From NCBI GenBank assembly GCA_015069285.1, contig SVIX01000005.1, positions 1 through 61,222 on the forward strand: 61,222 nucleotides of DNA, written 5' to 3'. How positions within the stretch are numbered: the stretch's first letter is position 1; each line of letters starts with the position of its first letter. This document shows, one piece after another, positions 13,843-23,900 of this stretch. The notes beneath the pieces were generated by a model that was given only the letters and a program-made list of their open reading frames with translations, was not told the DNA's origin and ran no database searches. The DNA comes from Clostridiales bacterium (GTDB lineage Bacteria > Bacillota > Clostridia > Christensenellales > Borkfalkiaceae). The position numbers and the translations under genes were made by a program.

Positions 13843-16533
13843 TTAAGCGTTTTGAATAAAGCTTACCTTCCACATTTCACTTAAAGGTCCTGCAAACGGC
13901 GTAGGATTTTTCTTAAACGTCGTTGCGTCAAGTACCTTATTGTTGTAAACGTTCATATCGCTTCTTTGGTATACGGGAAGTTCTACCGCAAGTTCCATAA
14001 CGAGGTCGGACGCGTCACGGTAAATTTGCGCACGTTCCGCCGTAATAATCGTTTCACGGCCTTCGTCGATTTTTTGGCTAATCTCTTCCACGAGCGCCTT
14101 TTCTTCCGACGTACCGTCCGTCTTAATGTGGTCGTAACCCCAGTTCAAGATAGACGTTGCTTTACTGTCTTTATGGTAAACTTGGTACATATCGGGGTCA
14201 AGCGAAGCGGACCAAGCAGCCGCCCAAATCGCCAAGTTACCGCTCGCAAGCTTGAAGAGCGCTCTCGAATCGGGAATAACTTCGATTTCCATACCCAATT
14301 CATTGAGGATATCACGCGCCTTTAAGAAGGTCTTATACGCAGGGTGGTCGGTCGTATCGCCTGCAACGGTAAACGTATATTTCAAAAGTTCACCGTCCGT
14401 ATCGTACCACTTACCGCCTCTATACTCGCAATCACCTGCTTGCAAATAGTTACGAATCGTTTCTTTTACTTTCGTTTCGGAATCGTAATAGGGATAATAT
14501 TGCTCGTCGGTTTTACCGTCTTTGCTGATAGGCTCCCAAGCTTCGATACCGTCGTTTTCAAATTCGTCGTATACCCAAGAAGTCTTGGAGAACGCACGAT
14601 AGATAGGTTCGGACAACGTACCAGGGTAGTAATTTTGTACGAGCGAAATATCCATAGCGGACATAATCGCACGACGAACGTTAATATTAGGTACGAATTT
14701 CGCGTTGATACCGATATAACCGTAACCTGCCGTCTTGGACATAATTCTGTTCAAATCGTTGTGGTTGTCAATAATCGCAATATTATCCGTCGTAGCCGAA
14801 GGGTCTGCGTAGTGGATAGCACCGCTTTGCAAAGCAGTCATCGTGTTTGCGGAGTTGACAACTTTATATTGAATGTGCTTAATTTTTGCGTTATAAACGG
14901 CGTCTCTGTTTCCACCCGTCGTGACGAAGTTTTCGTTACGGATAAAGTAACAAACGTTATTATCCAAGAAACCGTTTGCAAGCTTTTCAAAGCTTTCCGC
15001 GTCTTTGCTCCAATCGTAAACGTAGTCGTTCATCGTAGACGCTTTATAAATACCCGCGCCCATAGGCACTTTATTTCTGCGTTTCAACGCATTCATAAAT
15101 TCAACGCTCGAGTATTTTACACCGAAATCGCTATCGTAATCGGTATCGGAAAGCGCGGCTTCCGTAAGTTCGTTCGTCGAATAGTAATGCATAGGCGATA
15201 CGGAGAACGCGAAATTCCATTTTGCTTTCGGGTCAACGCCGTTGATGGTAATTTCAAGCATTTCGTACTGAGAATAATCTTCTTCGGGATATTTCTTTTG
15301 CCCGTCGAATTCGCTCGCCGACTTAATTTTGATACCTTCGATGTTTTTAATCAAAAGTTGACCGTTTTGCTTACGCGCTTCGTAGTAAAGTTCTTTGTCT
15401 TCCGCTGCAAACAAGGTAGAAATCGTACCCGAAGTAGCCCAACCGCCAAGGATTTGCGCAACGAATTCGTCGTCCGTAAGGTACGCGCTCTTTACTTCTT
15501 CAATCGCTTGTTCTTTGGTATACGTAGCGTTGGGGTCGTATCCGTACAAATTCCATTCGATAATATACTTACCGTTTTCGTCCTTCGGATAGGTGGTAAC
15601 GCCTGCTACCGTTTCCGATTTACGGGAAACTAAGCCTTCGTTATAGAAATATAATTGCCAAGGTTGCGTGAACGGATATTCCGTTTGCATAGACGCAAGG
15701 TCGGAAGACGCCGCGTTCCAGTCGCTCGTAATTTCTTCAATCCAATAGGATTTAATCGTTTCGATATCCGCTTGAATTGCGTTTACGTCGTACGTTCTGT
15801 TGATTTGTTGTTGCGCGCAAAGGGTATTATACGTCGCAATCAAGGAATTGGCGTTGCTTGCTTCGGTTACGTATGCAATAATCGCCATCATACGTTGACG
15901 GGAAAGGGTCGCGAAGGTATTTTCCAACGCGGCTTGCGCGCCCTCGGAAATGTTACCCTCTTGTTGCATTTGATAATTACGCAAACCTACGATGTCGGTA
16001 GAGTACATCGTCGAAGAACCCGTGTACGCAGGGTCAAGATATACGTACATATTGAAAAGTACGTCGTGCGCCGTTAAAGGCTGACCGTCTGAGAAAAGAA
16101 TATCTTTTTTCAAAACCATTTGATAAACCGTCGTACCGTCTTTATCACCCGTCGTCGTTGCTTCGCCTCTATCGTCATACATAATTTCGCTGTAATCAAG
16201 CGTTACTACCGGCTCGTCCTTACCGTATACGACGACGTTACCCGTATCGTCCGACGAAAGCATACTAATTTGCGTTTGTCCTACTACGCCCGTATCGTAA
16301 GCCGACGTAGCGAAGAACGGACTGAATACGCCGTCAAATTCACCAGAGCTAAACACCAACGCGTCTTTTTCGTTGTCAAAACTCGTAGACCCGCTCGGAG
16401 GGGTAGGTCCGTCGCCACTGTTGTCAGGTTTACAGCTGACGAGTGCAGGCGTCGCAAACGATGCAACCAACAAAAAACTTACGATAGACAAAAGTTTTTT
16501 GCTTTTCAAGAATCTTGAAAATTTCTTTTCCAT
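13843..16533 (-). CDS. oppA: Peptide ABC transporter substrate-binding lipoprotein (family 5), oversized
   Basis: Lipoprotein: basic start, hydrophobic segment and lipobox ALVS-C with Cys34. Family 5 solute-binding protein features are clear: start of lobe I at about residue 90 (VTLDYSEIMYDD), LKKDILFSDGQPLTAHDVLFN, later NINVRRAIMSAMDISLV and WAAAWSASLDPDMYQVYH. At 896 residues it is about 300 longer than usual OppA. The extra sequence lies mainly between residues 190 and 480 (many Ala/Gln helices, LSRQRMMAIIAYV, and an FAAEDKELYYEA segment). It delivers extracellular peptides to OppBC. Peptide rather than another family 5 substrate is inferred from the neighbouring surface protease. Confidence 0.93.
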   Translation of the reverse strand: MEKKFSRFLKSKKLLSIVSFLLVASFATPALVSCKPDNSGDGPTPPSGSTSFDNEKDALVFSSGEFDGVFSPFFATSAYDTGVVGQTQISMLSSDDTGNVVVYGKDEPVVTLDYSEIMYDDRGEATTTGDKDGTTVYQMVLKKDILFSDGQPLTAHDVLFNMYVYLDPAYTGSSTMYSTDIVGLRNYQMQQEGNISEGAQAALENTFATLSRQRMMAIIAYVTEASNANSLIATYNTLCAQQQINRTYDVNAIQADIETIKSYWIEEITSDWNAASSDLASMQTEYPFTQPWQLYFYNEGLVSRKSETVAGVTTYPKDENGKYIIEWNLYGYDPNATYTKEQAIEEVKSAYLTDDEFVAQILGGWATSGTISTLFAAEDKELYYEARKQNGQLLIKNIEGIKIKSASEFDGQKKYPEEDYSQYEMLEITINGVDPKAKWNFAFSVSPMHYYSTNELTEAALSDTDYDSDFGVKYSSVEFMNALKRRNKVPMGAGIYKASTMNDYVYDWSKDAESFEKLANGFLDNNVCYFIRNENFVTTGGNRDAVYNAKIKHIQYKVVNSANTMTALQSGAIHYADPSATTDNIAIIDNHNDLNRIMSKTAGYGYIGINAKFVPNINVRRAIMSAMDISLVQNYYPGTLSEPIYRAFSKTSWVYDEFENDGIEAWEPISKDGKTDEQYYPYYDSETKVKETIRNYLQAGDCEYRGGKWYDTDGELLKYTFTVAGDTTDHPAYKTFLKARDILNELGMEIEVIPDSRALFKLASGNLAIWAAAWSASLDPDMYQVYHKDSKATSILNWGYDHIKTDGTSEEKALVEEISQKIDEGRETIITAERAQIYRDASDLVMELAVELPVYQRSDMNVYNNKVLDATTFKKNPTPFAGPLSEMWKVSFIQNA

Positions 16534-16556
16534 TTTTTATTTCTCCTTTTTTGTTT

Positions 16557-17978
16557 TTATTCTTCCGTTTCTATTTTTATGGTCGTAACGTTATCCGCGC
16601 TCGTTTCCACAATGAGTACGTTTTCTTGTCCTTCAGCAGGCGCATTGAAATACAATCCGCGACAAGCTGTATCCGTATGGATAACCGCGTCGTAATACGT
16701 TTCGTTTTTCCGTACGATACGGCAATCTTTTACCGTTACGCCCTCAAATTTGCCTTCGCTACTAATCTCGTACGCCAAGAATCCAATTCTTTGTTCGCCG
16801 GGTATCTTATTCCCTGATACGAAAAACTCGCTCACGTTTACTTTTAACGTCACGTTTTCCAAAATGAGGTCTTTTACCAAACCTTTCATCGTACCGAAAA
16901 TACTGTGCGCTTTATAGCCTGCGGTTTTCTTTTCCGCCAACGAGGTTACCGTTACGTTTTTCAAGGCGTATCCGTTACCGTAAATCGTACCCGTGAAATT
17001 ATTTTGCGCGTCCCAAGCAACGCTGTCCGCATAATCTACGTCTTCAAGCAAATACCATTTGCTTGCGTTCGTCAACGTTTTCTTGTTTTCGTTGGAAATA
17101 AATTCAAATCTACCCGCAAGGTATTTCACGTAAATTTTAACGTCGTTCGTTTCTACCGTTTCCGTCTTTTCTTGATTGGTTTCCGGGTCGATTACCGTTA
17201 CTTCTTCCGTACGCGTACCGGGATGCACCAAATCCATCGGCATTACGTTCGTCAAGTCTTCATCCATATAAAAATCAAGGAAGGTGTAATTACTTAAGCT
17301 CGGACGAATGTAGTCGGGACGACGGAAAAGTTCGCCGTCTTTTTTCTCGTACAATTTATCCGAAATCGTTGCGCCGGGGTTTACCGTATAACTACGTATT
17401 TCCCTTTCGCTCGTTACCATCGTTCCGTCCTCTTGCTCCACTTCTTCCGTCAAGCAAAGGATAAAACGGTAAACTTTCGTCCATTGCGCAACCAACGTAA
17501 TATCTTCGGTAACTTTATCTTTCGCAAAATTCCACGGCTCGCCCGTAACGAGTACGGGGGTTCTGTTCTCCCCTTCTCCTTCGTAAATCACCTTTCCGTC
17601 TTCGTCCGTTTTTGCTTGGAACCAAGACTTCGAAGCGATTGCCGCCAAATTCTTTTCCTCTTCGGAAGACGCTTTCGTTTCGTTTATCAACTGATAATTA
17701 CGTCTTGTAGGCACTTTAACGGACGCTTGCGTGTTCGCGTCGACGTAGCCCGGCGCAGGCGCAAGTGAATTCTCTTTCACAAGCGCGTACGTCACCGAAG
17801 AATTGCTCCCGTACGTTCCGCCGTTCGCGTCGTACGTAACGCAACAATTATATCCTTCCTGTCTTTTCTTTTCCTCTTGATTGAGCCCGTAGGTACACGA
17901 CGTAAACACGCCCGCTAAAAGCACCGTCGTCAACGCCATAGTCACTCCAATCAAAATTCTTTTAAACAACTTATTCAT
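16557..17978 (-). CDS. InlB-repeat / GLUG-like surface lipoprotein
   Basis: 473 residues from ATG 17976-17978, which has GGAGG 11 nt upstream; the frame is open for 9 more codons but the next start has no ribosome site. Lipobox TS-C, Cys28. After it come InlB/Listeria-Bacteroides repeat-like segments (YDANGGTYGSNSS, ending TLVAQWTK). A segment then resembles the GLUG/beta-helix repeats seen in surface adhesins (TGTIYGNGYALKNVTV; FGTMKGLVKDLILENVTL; IGFLAYEISSEG). A surface-bound, probably ligand-binding protein. It is the gene immediately before oppA (23-bp gap). Confidence 0.75.
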   Translation of the reverse strand: MNKLFKRILIGVTMALTTVLLAGVFTSCTYGLNQEEKKRQEGYNCCVTYDANGGTYGSNSSVTYALVKENSLAPAPGYVDANTQASVKVPTRRNYQLINETKASSEEEKNLAAIASKSWFQAKTDEDGKVIYEGEGENRTPVLVTGEPWNFAKDKVTEDITLVAQWTKVYRFILCLTEEVEQEDGTMVTSEREIRSYTVNPGATISDKLYEKKDGELFRRPDYIRPSLSNYTFLDFYMDEDLTNVMPMDLVHPGTRTEEVTVIDPETNQEKTETVETNDVKIYVKYLAGRFEFISNENKKTLTNASKWYLLEDVDYADSVAWDAQNNFTGTIYGNGYALKNVTVTSLAEKKTAGYKAHSIFGTMKGLVKDLILENVTLKVNVSEFFVSGNKIPGEQRIGFLAYEISSEGKFEGVTVKDCRIVRKNETYYDAVIHTDTACRGLYFNAPAEGQENVLIVETSADNVTTIKIETEE

Positions 17979-18049
17979 TCTTGAATAATCCTCCTGCATC
18001 CGCACAACGGCGATTGCTCATCGCGCACGCCTTTTTCGGATATTTTATT

Positions 18050-20899
18050 TCATAACACCGTAAGGCTAAGTTGCGCTTCGGCAATATTGCCAAATTCGTC
18101 TTCCGCCACCAAGATAACTTGATAAGAACCCGATCTACTCAAATTATACTTACCGTTTTCGACTGCAACGGGCGTAGGACCTACCTGCGTCATTCTTACG
18201 ACGCTCGCGATATACACTTCGCAATCCTCCGCAAGCGAGGTATCGTCGCTTACCGTATATACACCTTGCGCCTTCAAAAACGCCAACAAATCAAACGCAG
18301 AGATATTCGGCGTCGTCGTCGAAAGCTCTACCGCGCCGTTTACCGTAAGCGTAGGTGGCATCGTTTCTATCGCTTTTACGACGATGTCTTTGTACTCCGT
18401 ATTCGCAAACGCGCTCTTATAAATATCTACGTACGAGGCCGTTTTAAAGTCGTCGTCCACACTCCAATTATCCACCCATTTATCTTTAACGTAAATTACG
18501 GGGGTAACGAAGCGTCCGTTTTTGGTGTAGCCTGCGTTCGTCAAAACGTTCGTTCCGAATTTTACCGTTTGATTGTTGATAAGCTCACCGCGAAGAATAA
18601 TTCTTCTCAAAGACGTACAACCTTTAAACGCTTGGTTGGACAACCTAGCAAACATCGAATAATCGCTCGTACCAAAATCCGCGAACGCCAAACTCGTACA
18701 ATTTTCAAACGCGCTCTCGCCCACGCTTGTAAGCGCGTTCGTAAACGCTACGCTCGGCAAAGACGAGCAGTTATAGAACGCTCTCGCATTTACCGTTTGT
18801 AAGTTTTGAAGATTGGATACGTTGATATCCGTCAACCGTACGCACCCTTCAAACATACTCTCGCCAAAATAGGAAAGGTTATACGCCGACACGAAGGTTA
18901 CCGTCGTAAGTCGTTGACAATCTTTGAAAATTCCTTTGCCCATACTTGCAAACGCTTTACCCAATTTTACCGTTTCAAGCGCGCTACCCTCAAAGGCGTA
19001 ATCGCTCACGTAACGGGTATTATCGTGTAAGGTAAGATTTTTTACCGTCGTGTTATTTTTGAAAGCGTTACCACCGATAGCCACGGCAGTACCGGGAGTC
19101 GTTACCGTAACGTCCGTACCCGTGTAACCGTAAACAATCGTTTTGCTGTTATCGAAGAATACGAATCCGCCTTGCGTAGGCATCGTCGTTTCGTAAACGG
19201 TATTGGCAAAAACCGTTGCACCGATTTGCGTAATTTCGCTATTAAAGGTAATCGTTGCCAAAGCCGTACTTCCGCTAAATACGTTATCCCCTAAATAATA
19301 TAAGGAGGAGGGAAGGGAGATACTCGTTAATTTCGTGTTTTTAAACGCTTGCGCGCCAAACCCGAAAATACCGTTCGGTAAAGAAATTTCGTTTACGGGA
19401 TAATCCGCAAACGCGTTATCCCCTATCCAAATTACGGGCAACTGACCGTGCGAACCGTCGTTATAATATTGAGGAATAATCAACAACAATCCGTCTTTCG
19501 TTTTATAGGATTCTGCAACGCTTGCCTCATAGCCTTTCAAGACGTAACCGTTTACGTTCGCGCCTTTATCGTTCGTCATTGACGCGTATTCGTAAACGAG
19601 GTTTGCAGACGCCACGTACGGATATAAGCACATATCCATCGCCACCAAATCGTTGGCTAAATAGCGGTTACCGCCAACGGTGTAGAACCCGTCTACCGTA
19701 CAGCCTTTCGCCTCGTATTCCGCTTTTGCCTCGTTGAGAATCGGGTCTATCACGGACGCGGGAATCACCGTGTTCTTCTTAACGAAATAGCTTTCCGTTT
19801 CCTCTGCAAACGATACTTGGCAATAGCTTGCCGAACGCGTCCAAACGGCAAACAAATCTACCGTTTGTTTATGCGGTAACGTTCCGTCAAAACGCTGAGT
19901 ACCCTTTTCGTCAAACGCCCAAGCGCTGAAATTATATACGGGTCTTTCCGTCAAATCCGCCACGTCGCCTAAATACTGCGACGAAATCGCTTGCGTAATT
20001 GCCGATTGGAAAGTATCCAACGCCGTACCGACGTTTAACGTTTCTCCCTCGTTGCCTGATACGGTAACGCTCGTTTGCGCAACCGACGCGTGATTCAAAT
20101 GCAACGTTACCTGAATATCTTTTAATTGTTCGTGCCATTTCGCATACACGGTAACGATATTCTTAGGAATGGTGACAAGCTCGTAAGGAATCGTCAAAGC
20201 CTCGTCAACGTACCAACCATCGAAGATGAAACCCGTTTTCGTGGGCGTTCCTACTTCCCCGACGGGTTCGCCCGTTTGTCCGAATATCGGTTGCATCGCG
20301 CTACCGCCGTTCGTGTCAAAAAGGATACCGCTAAGCGTCGTCCATTTTGCGTATACGGTCAAATTATTCTTAGGCATTTGCGCGCCCAAGAAAGAAAATT
20401 CTCTGGAGTAGTCCGCGTCTTTATACCAACCTGCGAACGCGTAATTTTCACGCGTAGGTTCTTCGGGTATCGCCAAATAATCGTTAGGCTTATATTGTAC
20501 GGAAGCAATATCCGAGCCTTCGCCCGTTTCAAAATGCAACCAATACAATTCTTCTGCGCCCCATTCCGCATACAAAGTTACGTCCGAGGTTACGGTAATG
20601 ACGGCGTTTGCCCTTTGCGTCAACGCTTCGTCGAAACACCAACCGTAAAAATAGCTATCCTCTTTCGTCGTCGTATATTCGTCTAAATTCAAGGTAGCGT
20701 TTTCTTCCAACGTTACCGATTGTACCGCGCTACCGCCGTTCGTTTCAAAAGAAACCACGTACGACGCCGTTTCTTCGGGAGGTGTCGACGAGCTGGAAGA
20801 CGAGGAGCTTTCGTCGTCTTTGCAGGCGCTTAAAAGGAATGCTGAACAGCTAAAAAGCAACGTAAACGCTAAGCTTACTATTAAAGATTTTTTCTTCAT
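18050..20899 (-). CDS. Surface lipoprotein with InlB repeats and BspA-type LRRs
   Basis: 949 residues; lipobox LLSA-C (Cys26) followed by a serine-rich linker (SSSSSSSS). Four InlB/Listeria-Bacteroides repeats lie at about residues 45-350, each ending in a motif such as TLYAEW, TVYAKW or LFAVW. BspA-type leucine-rich repeats (LRR_5) run from about 480 to 820 (IGDNAFADYPVNEISLP; SFENCTSLA-like units). The last ~110 residues are an Ig-like or cadherin-like domain (PPTLTVNGAVEL...QVILVAEDEFGN). Such proteins bind host or dietary proteins in known BspA and internalin cases; the ligand here is unknown. AAGGAGG sits 9 bp before ATG 20897-20899. Confidence 0.88.
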   Translation of the reverse strand: MKKKSLIVSLAFTLLFSCSAFLLSACKDDESSSSSSSSTPPEETASYVVSFETNGGSAVQSVTLEENATLNLDEYTTTKEDSYFYGWCFDEALTQRANAVITVTSDVTLYAEWGAEELYWLHFETGEGSDIASVQYKPNDYLAIPEEPTRENYAFAGWYKDADYSREFSFLGAQMPKNNLTVYAKWTTLSGILFDTNGGSAMQPIFGQTGEPVGEVGTPTKTGFIFDGWYVDEALTIPYELVTIPKNIVTVYAKWHEQLKDIQVTLHLNHASVAQTSVTVSGNEGETLNVGTALDTFQSAITQAISSQYLGDVADLTERPVYNFSAWAFDEKGTQRFDGTLPHKQTVDLFAVWTRSASYCQVSFAEETESYFVKKNTVIPASVIDPILNEAKAEYEAKGCTVDGFYTVGGNRYLANDLVAMDMCLYPYVASANLVYEYASMTNDKGANVNGYVLKGYEASVAESYKTKDGLLLIIPQYYNDGSHGQLPVIWIGDNAFADYPVNEISLPNGIFGFGAQAFKNTKLTSISLPSSLYYLGDNVFSGSTALATITFNSEITQIGATVFANTVYETTMPTQGGFVFFDNSKTIVYGYTGTDVTVTTPGTAVAIGGNAFKNNTTVKNLTLHDNTRYVSDYAFEGSALETVKLGKAFASMGKGIFKDCQRLTTVTFVSAYNLSYFGESMFEGCVRLTDINVSNLQNLQTVNARAFYNCSSLPSVAFTNALTSVGESAFENCTSLAFADFGTSDYSMFARLSNQAFKGCTSLRRIILRGELINNQTVKFGTNVLTNAGYTKNGRFVTPVIYVKDKWVDNWSVDDDFKTASYVDIYKSAFANTEYKDIVVKAIETMPPTLTVNGAVELSTTTPNISAFDLLAFLKAQGVYTVSDDTSLAEDCEVYIASVVRMTQVGPTPVAVENGKYNLSRSGSYQVILVAEDEFGNIAEAQLSLTVL

Positions 20900-20913
20900 T
20901 GCTTTCTACCTCC

Positions 20914-23900
20914 TTACGCTTGCAAGGCGGACATTTTATTTACCGCCTCGTCAAGCTTCGTCTTACATTCTTCCGGTATAAACGCTTTTTGCGTTTCGGA
21001 CATCATAAAGTAAATCATATTCATTTGCGCAACGATTTCTTTATCCGCCGACGTCAACGCGTTCACGTCAAGCGCCGTCAGCCAATCAAGAAGTTTTTGC
21101 GTATCTTCTTCAATCAACTCTTCGGAATACGTTTTTTCCATGAAACAGAATTGATACAACAAGCTTTCAAAGCCTTTCGCGTTTACGGGGATAATCATAT
21201 CGCTCATTAAGTATCCCATATTGTATACGAAGTTGATATACATCTTATCCAACGCCGTCGATTCTTCAATATAATCCGATTCGAGCGCCGGGGCTTGCAA
21301 GCCTTTGAAGATGAACTTCGCATACGGCGTACGCGACGTTTGCGCAAGCTCTTGATTTTGTACCAAAACCATATAACCGAGGTTAAAGAACGCGTACGCG
21401 CCAATCGTCTTTACGCTTGCGGGAATTTCTACCGCGTGAATTAATTGACAATGTCCCATCGCCCACGTTGCAATTCTCGACGTTCCGTCTAAGATTTTGA
21501 AGGGCTTTAATTTCGTATAATCGTCGTTAATCTCTTGATAATCGCTAAGTCCGTTGGGTACGGCTACGAGTTCGTAAGAACCGTTTTCAAGACGCTTATA
21601 CAATCCGCCGTATTCCTCGTCCACGAAGAATACCTTATTCTTTGCGTTTACCTCAATCTTGCGTAAGTTCATACACGCTGCAAAAGCGGGCGCGTTGATT
21701 TCTTTCAAAGACGCAGGCAAGGTAATCGTTTGCAAGGACGAGTTTACGAATACCGCACCGCCGAGCGAAACGAGTTTATTTCCGAATTCCACGTAATTTA
21801 CGTTTTGCGTGGATTCCATATAGAACGCCATATCGCCTACTTTTTCGACGTTCGGCATTCTAATAAAGCTTATGTTTTTACAGTTATAGAATGCACCCGC
21901 GCCAATTTCTATCGCATTGGTCAAGTTAAAGAAGTTTTGTCCCGAACCGATATCCGTACCAAGGAACGCTTGGTCGCCGATATATTCTATAAACTCAACT
22001 TTCATCGTTCTAAGACTGCTACCGATAAACGCGTTTAAACCTACCCGTTCAATGGCGTCGGTTACCGTTACCGTATGCAACGCAGTTGCGTAATGAAAGG
22101 CGTAATCGGATATTTCTTTTACGCCCGACAAATTGATAACCTTCAAAACGGTATTTCCTGCAAACGCAAATTTACCGATTTTTTCTACCGATTGAGGAAT
22201 GGTTACGTTCTTTAACGCATTTTGATAATAGAAACCTTTATCAAGACGATTTTCGTCAATCGGGGTAAAGAAGGCGTAGTCACCAAGCACTTTCGCGCCG
22301 TCGCCCATCTCGAACGACTTCAACGCAGGGTCAGCGGAGAAGACGTAATTGCCCATTTCTTTCAAGTTCGCCGACACGTACACGCTTTCAAGCGCGGAAC
22401 AGCCTACGAACGCGTAACCTTCAAGCACTTCTACCGTATCGGGCATTACGACCTCTTTCAAGGACGCGCAACCTACGAAGGCGGCAGTAGAAATGGTATG
22501 TAATACCGACTGCTCGGCAAAACGCACTTCTGCAAGCGACGCACAATCCCCAAACGCTTCCATACCGATAACGCGTACGTTTTCACCAATCGTTACCGTA
22601 CGGATATCCGTATTTTTAAACGCATAAGCGCCTACGCTTTCTAACGAAGCGGGTAATTGTACGTTGGTAAGTTTCGTACAGTTATAGAAGGTATACGGAG
22701 AAATTTCCGTCAAATCGCAAAGGAATACGACCGTTTGCAACGACGTGCAGTCCGCGAACGCGTACTCGTCGATTTCCGTTACCGTCGAAGGAATAACGAC
22801 TTTCGTGATTTTCGCGTTACGGAACGCGCCGTATCCTATTTTCGTCACGCCTTCAGGAATTATTACTTCCTTACCGTTAAGCGAGGAATTGTTCGCGTAA
22901 GAATATTCCGCTATTTCCGTCATATTCGAAGGCACGGTAAACACGTTGCCGTTCGTATGCGGATAATTGGTCGGCGCTAAAATAATGCGCGTGCCGTTCT
23001 TATTGGTAAGCATCGTATATCCACCGCTCGTCGCCGTGTTATACACTTCGCTTTCTCCGTTAAGCGTTACCGTTTTCAATGCGTTACAATAAGCAAAGAC
23101 GTTATTGCCTACCTTTTGGATATTCGAATCGGAATGTACCGAAATGGTGGTAAGGTTCGTACATCTGTTAAACGCCAATTCTCCAATTTCCGTTACGCCC
23201 TTAGGCATATCGAAGGAAACAAGACTGCTACAACCGCTGAACGCGTTTTTACCAATCGTTTGACAAGAGCCTTTAAACTCTACTTCCGTCAAAGCGGTAC
23301 AACCGCTAAACGCATTTTCGCCAATCGACGTTACGTCGTTATGGAAAATAACTTTTTCTAATTTTTTTGCGTTAGAGAATAAACCTTTCACAACCGTAGA
23401 ACCGTAATAGTCCACCGTCGTTAAGCCCGTGTTTGCAAACACGTTGTTTGCCAATACGGTATCTTTATTCAAGCTTACGCTCGTCAACGCGGTACATCCG
23501 CCGAAAACGGAACTTTCCGCATAACGCAAGTTGGTCAAATCTGCCGAAGTCAATTTACTGCAACCGTACATCGCGTAAGAGAACGCCGCCGTTACTCTGG
23601 AGAAGTCAAAGGTATCCAATTTATAGCAACCGTCAAACGCGCCGTAGCTCAAAACGATACGTTTCGCCGTAGATTTTTCGCTCACGTTTGCGTAGAACAC
23701 GTCCCAATTATAGGTGTTGTTGTCTGCGTCGTATTCAATGCCCGACTTACTATCCTCACCAGCGTCGTACCAATACACTTCTTCCAAAGGTGTACCCTCA
23801 AACGCGTACGAGGAAATTTGCTCGATGGACGAAGGCAAATAAATTCTTCGAATGGAAGTTCCCGAGAAACAGTTTGCGCCAATACTCGTAACCCCTTGAG

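Noticed and set aside
14344-15633. Plus-strand open frame of 429 codons
   Set aside because: It lies exactly opposite the oppA coding frame, has no ribosome site, and its composition (very Arg/Val/Phe-rich) is that of a shadow frame.
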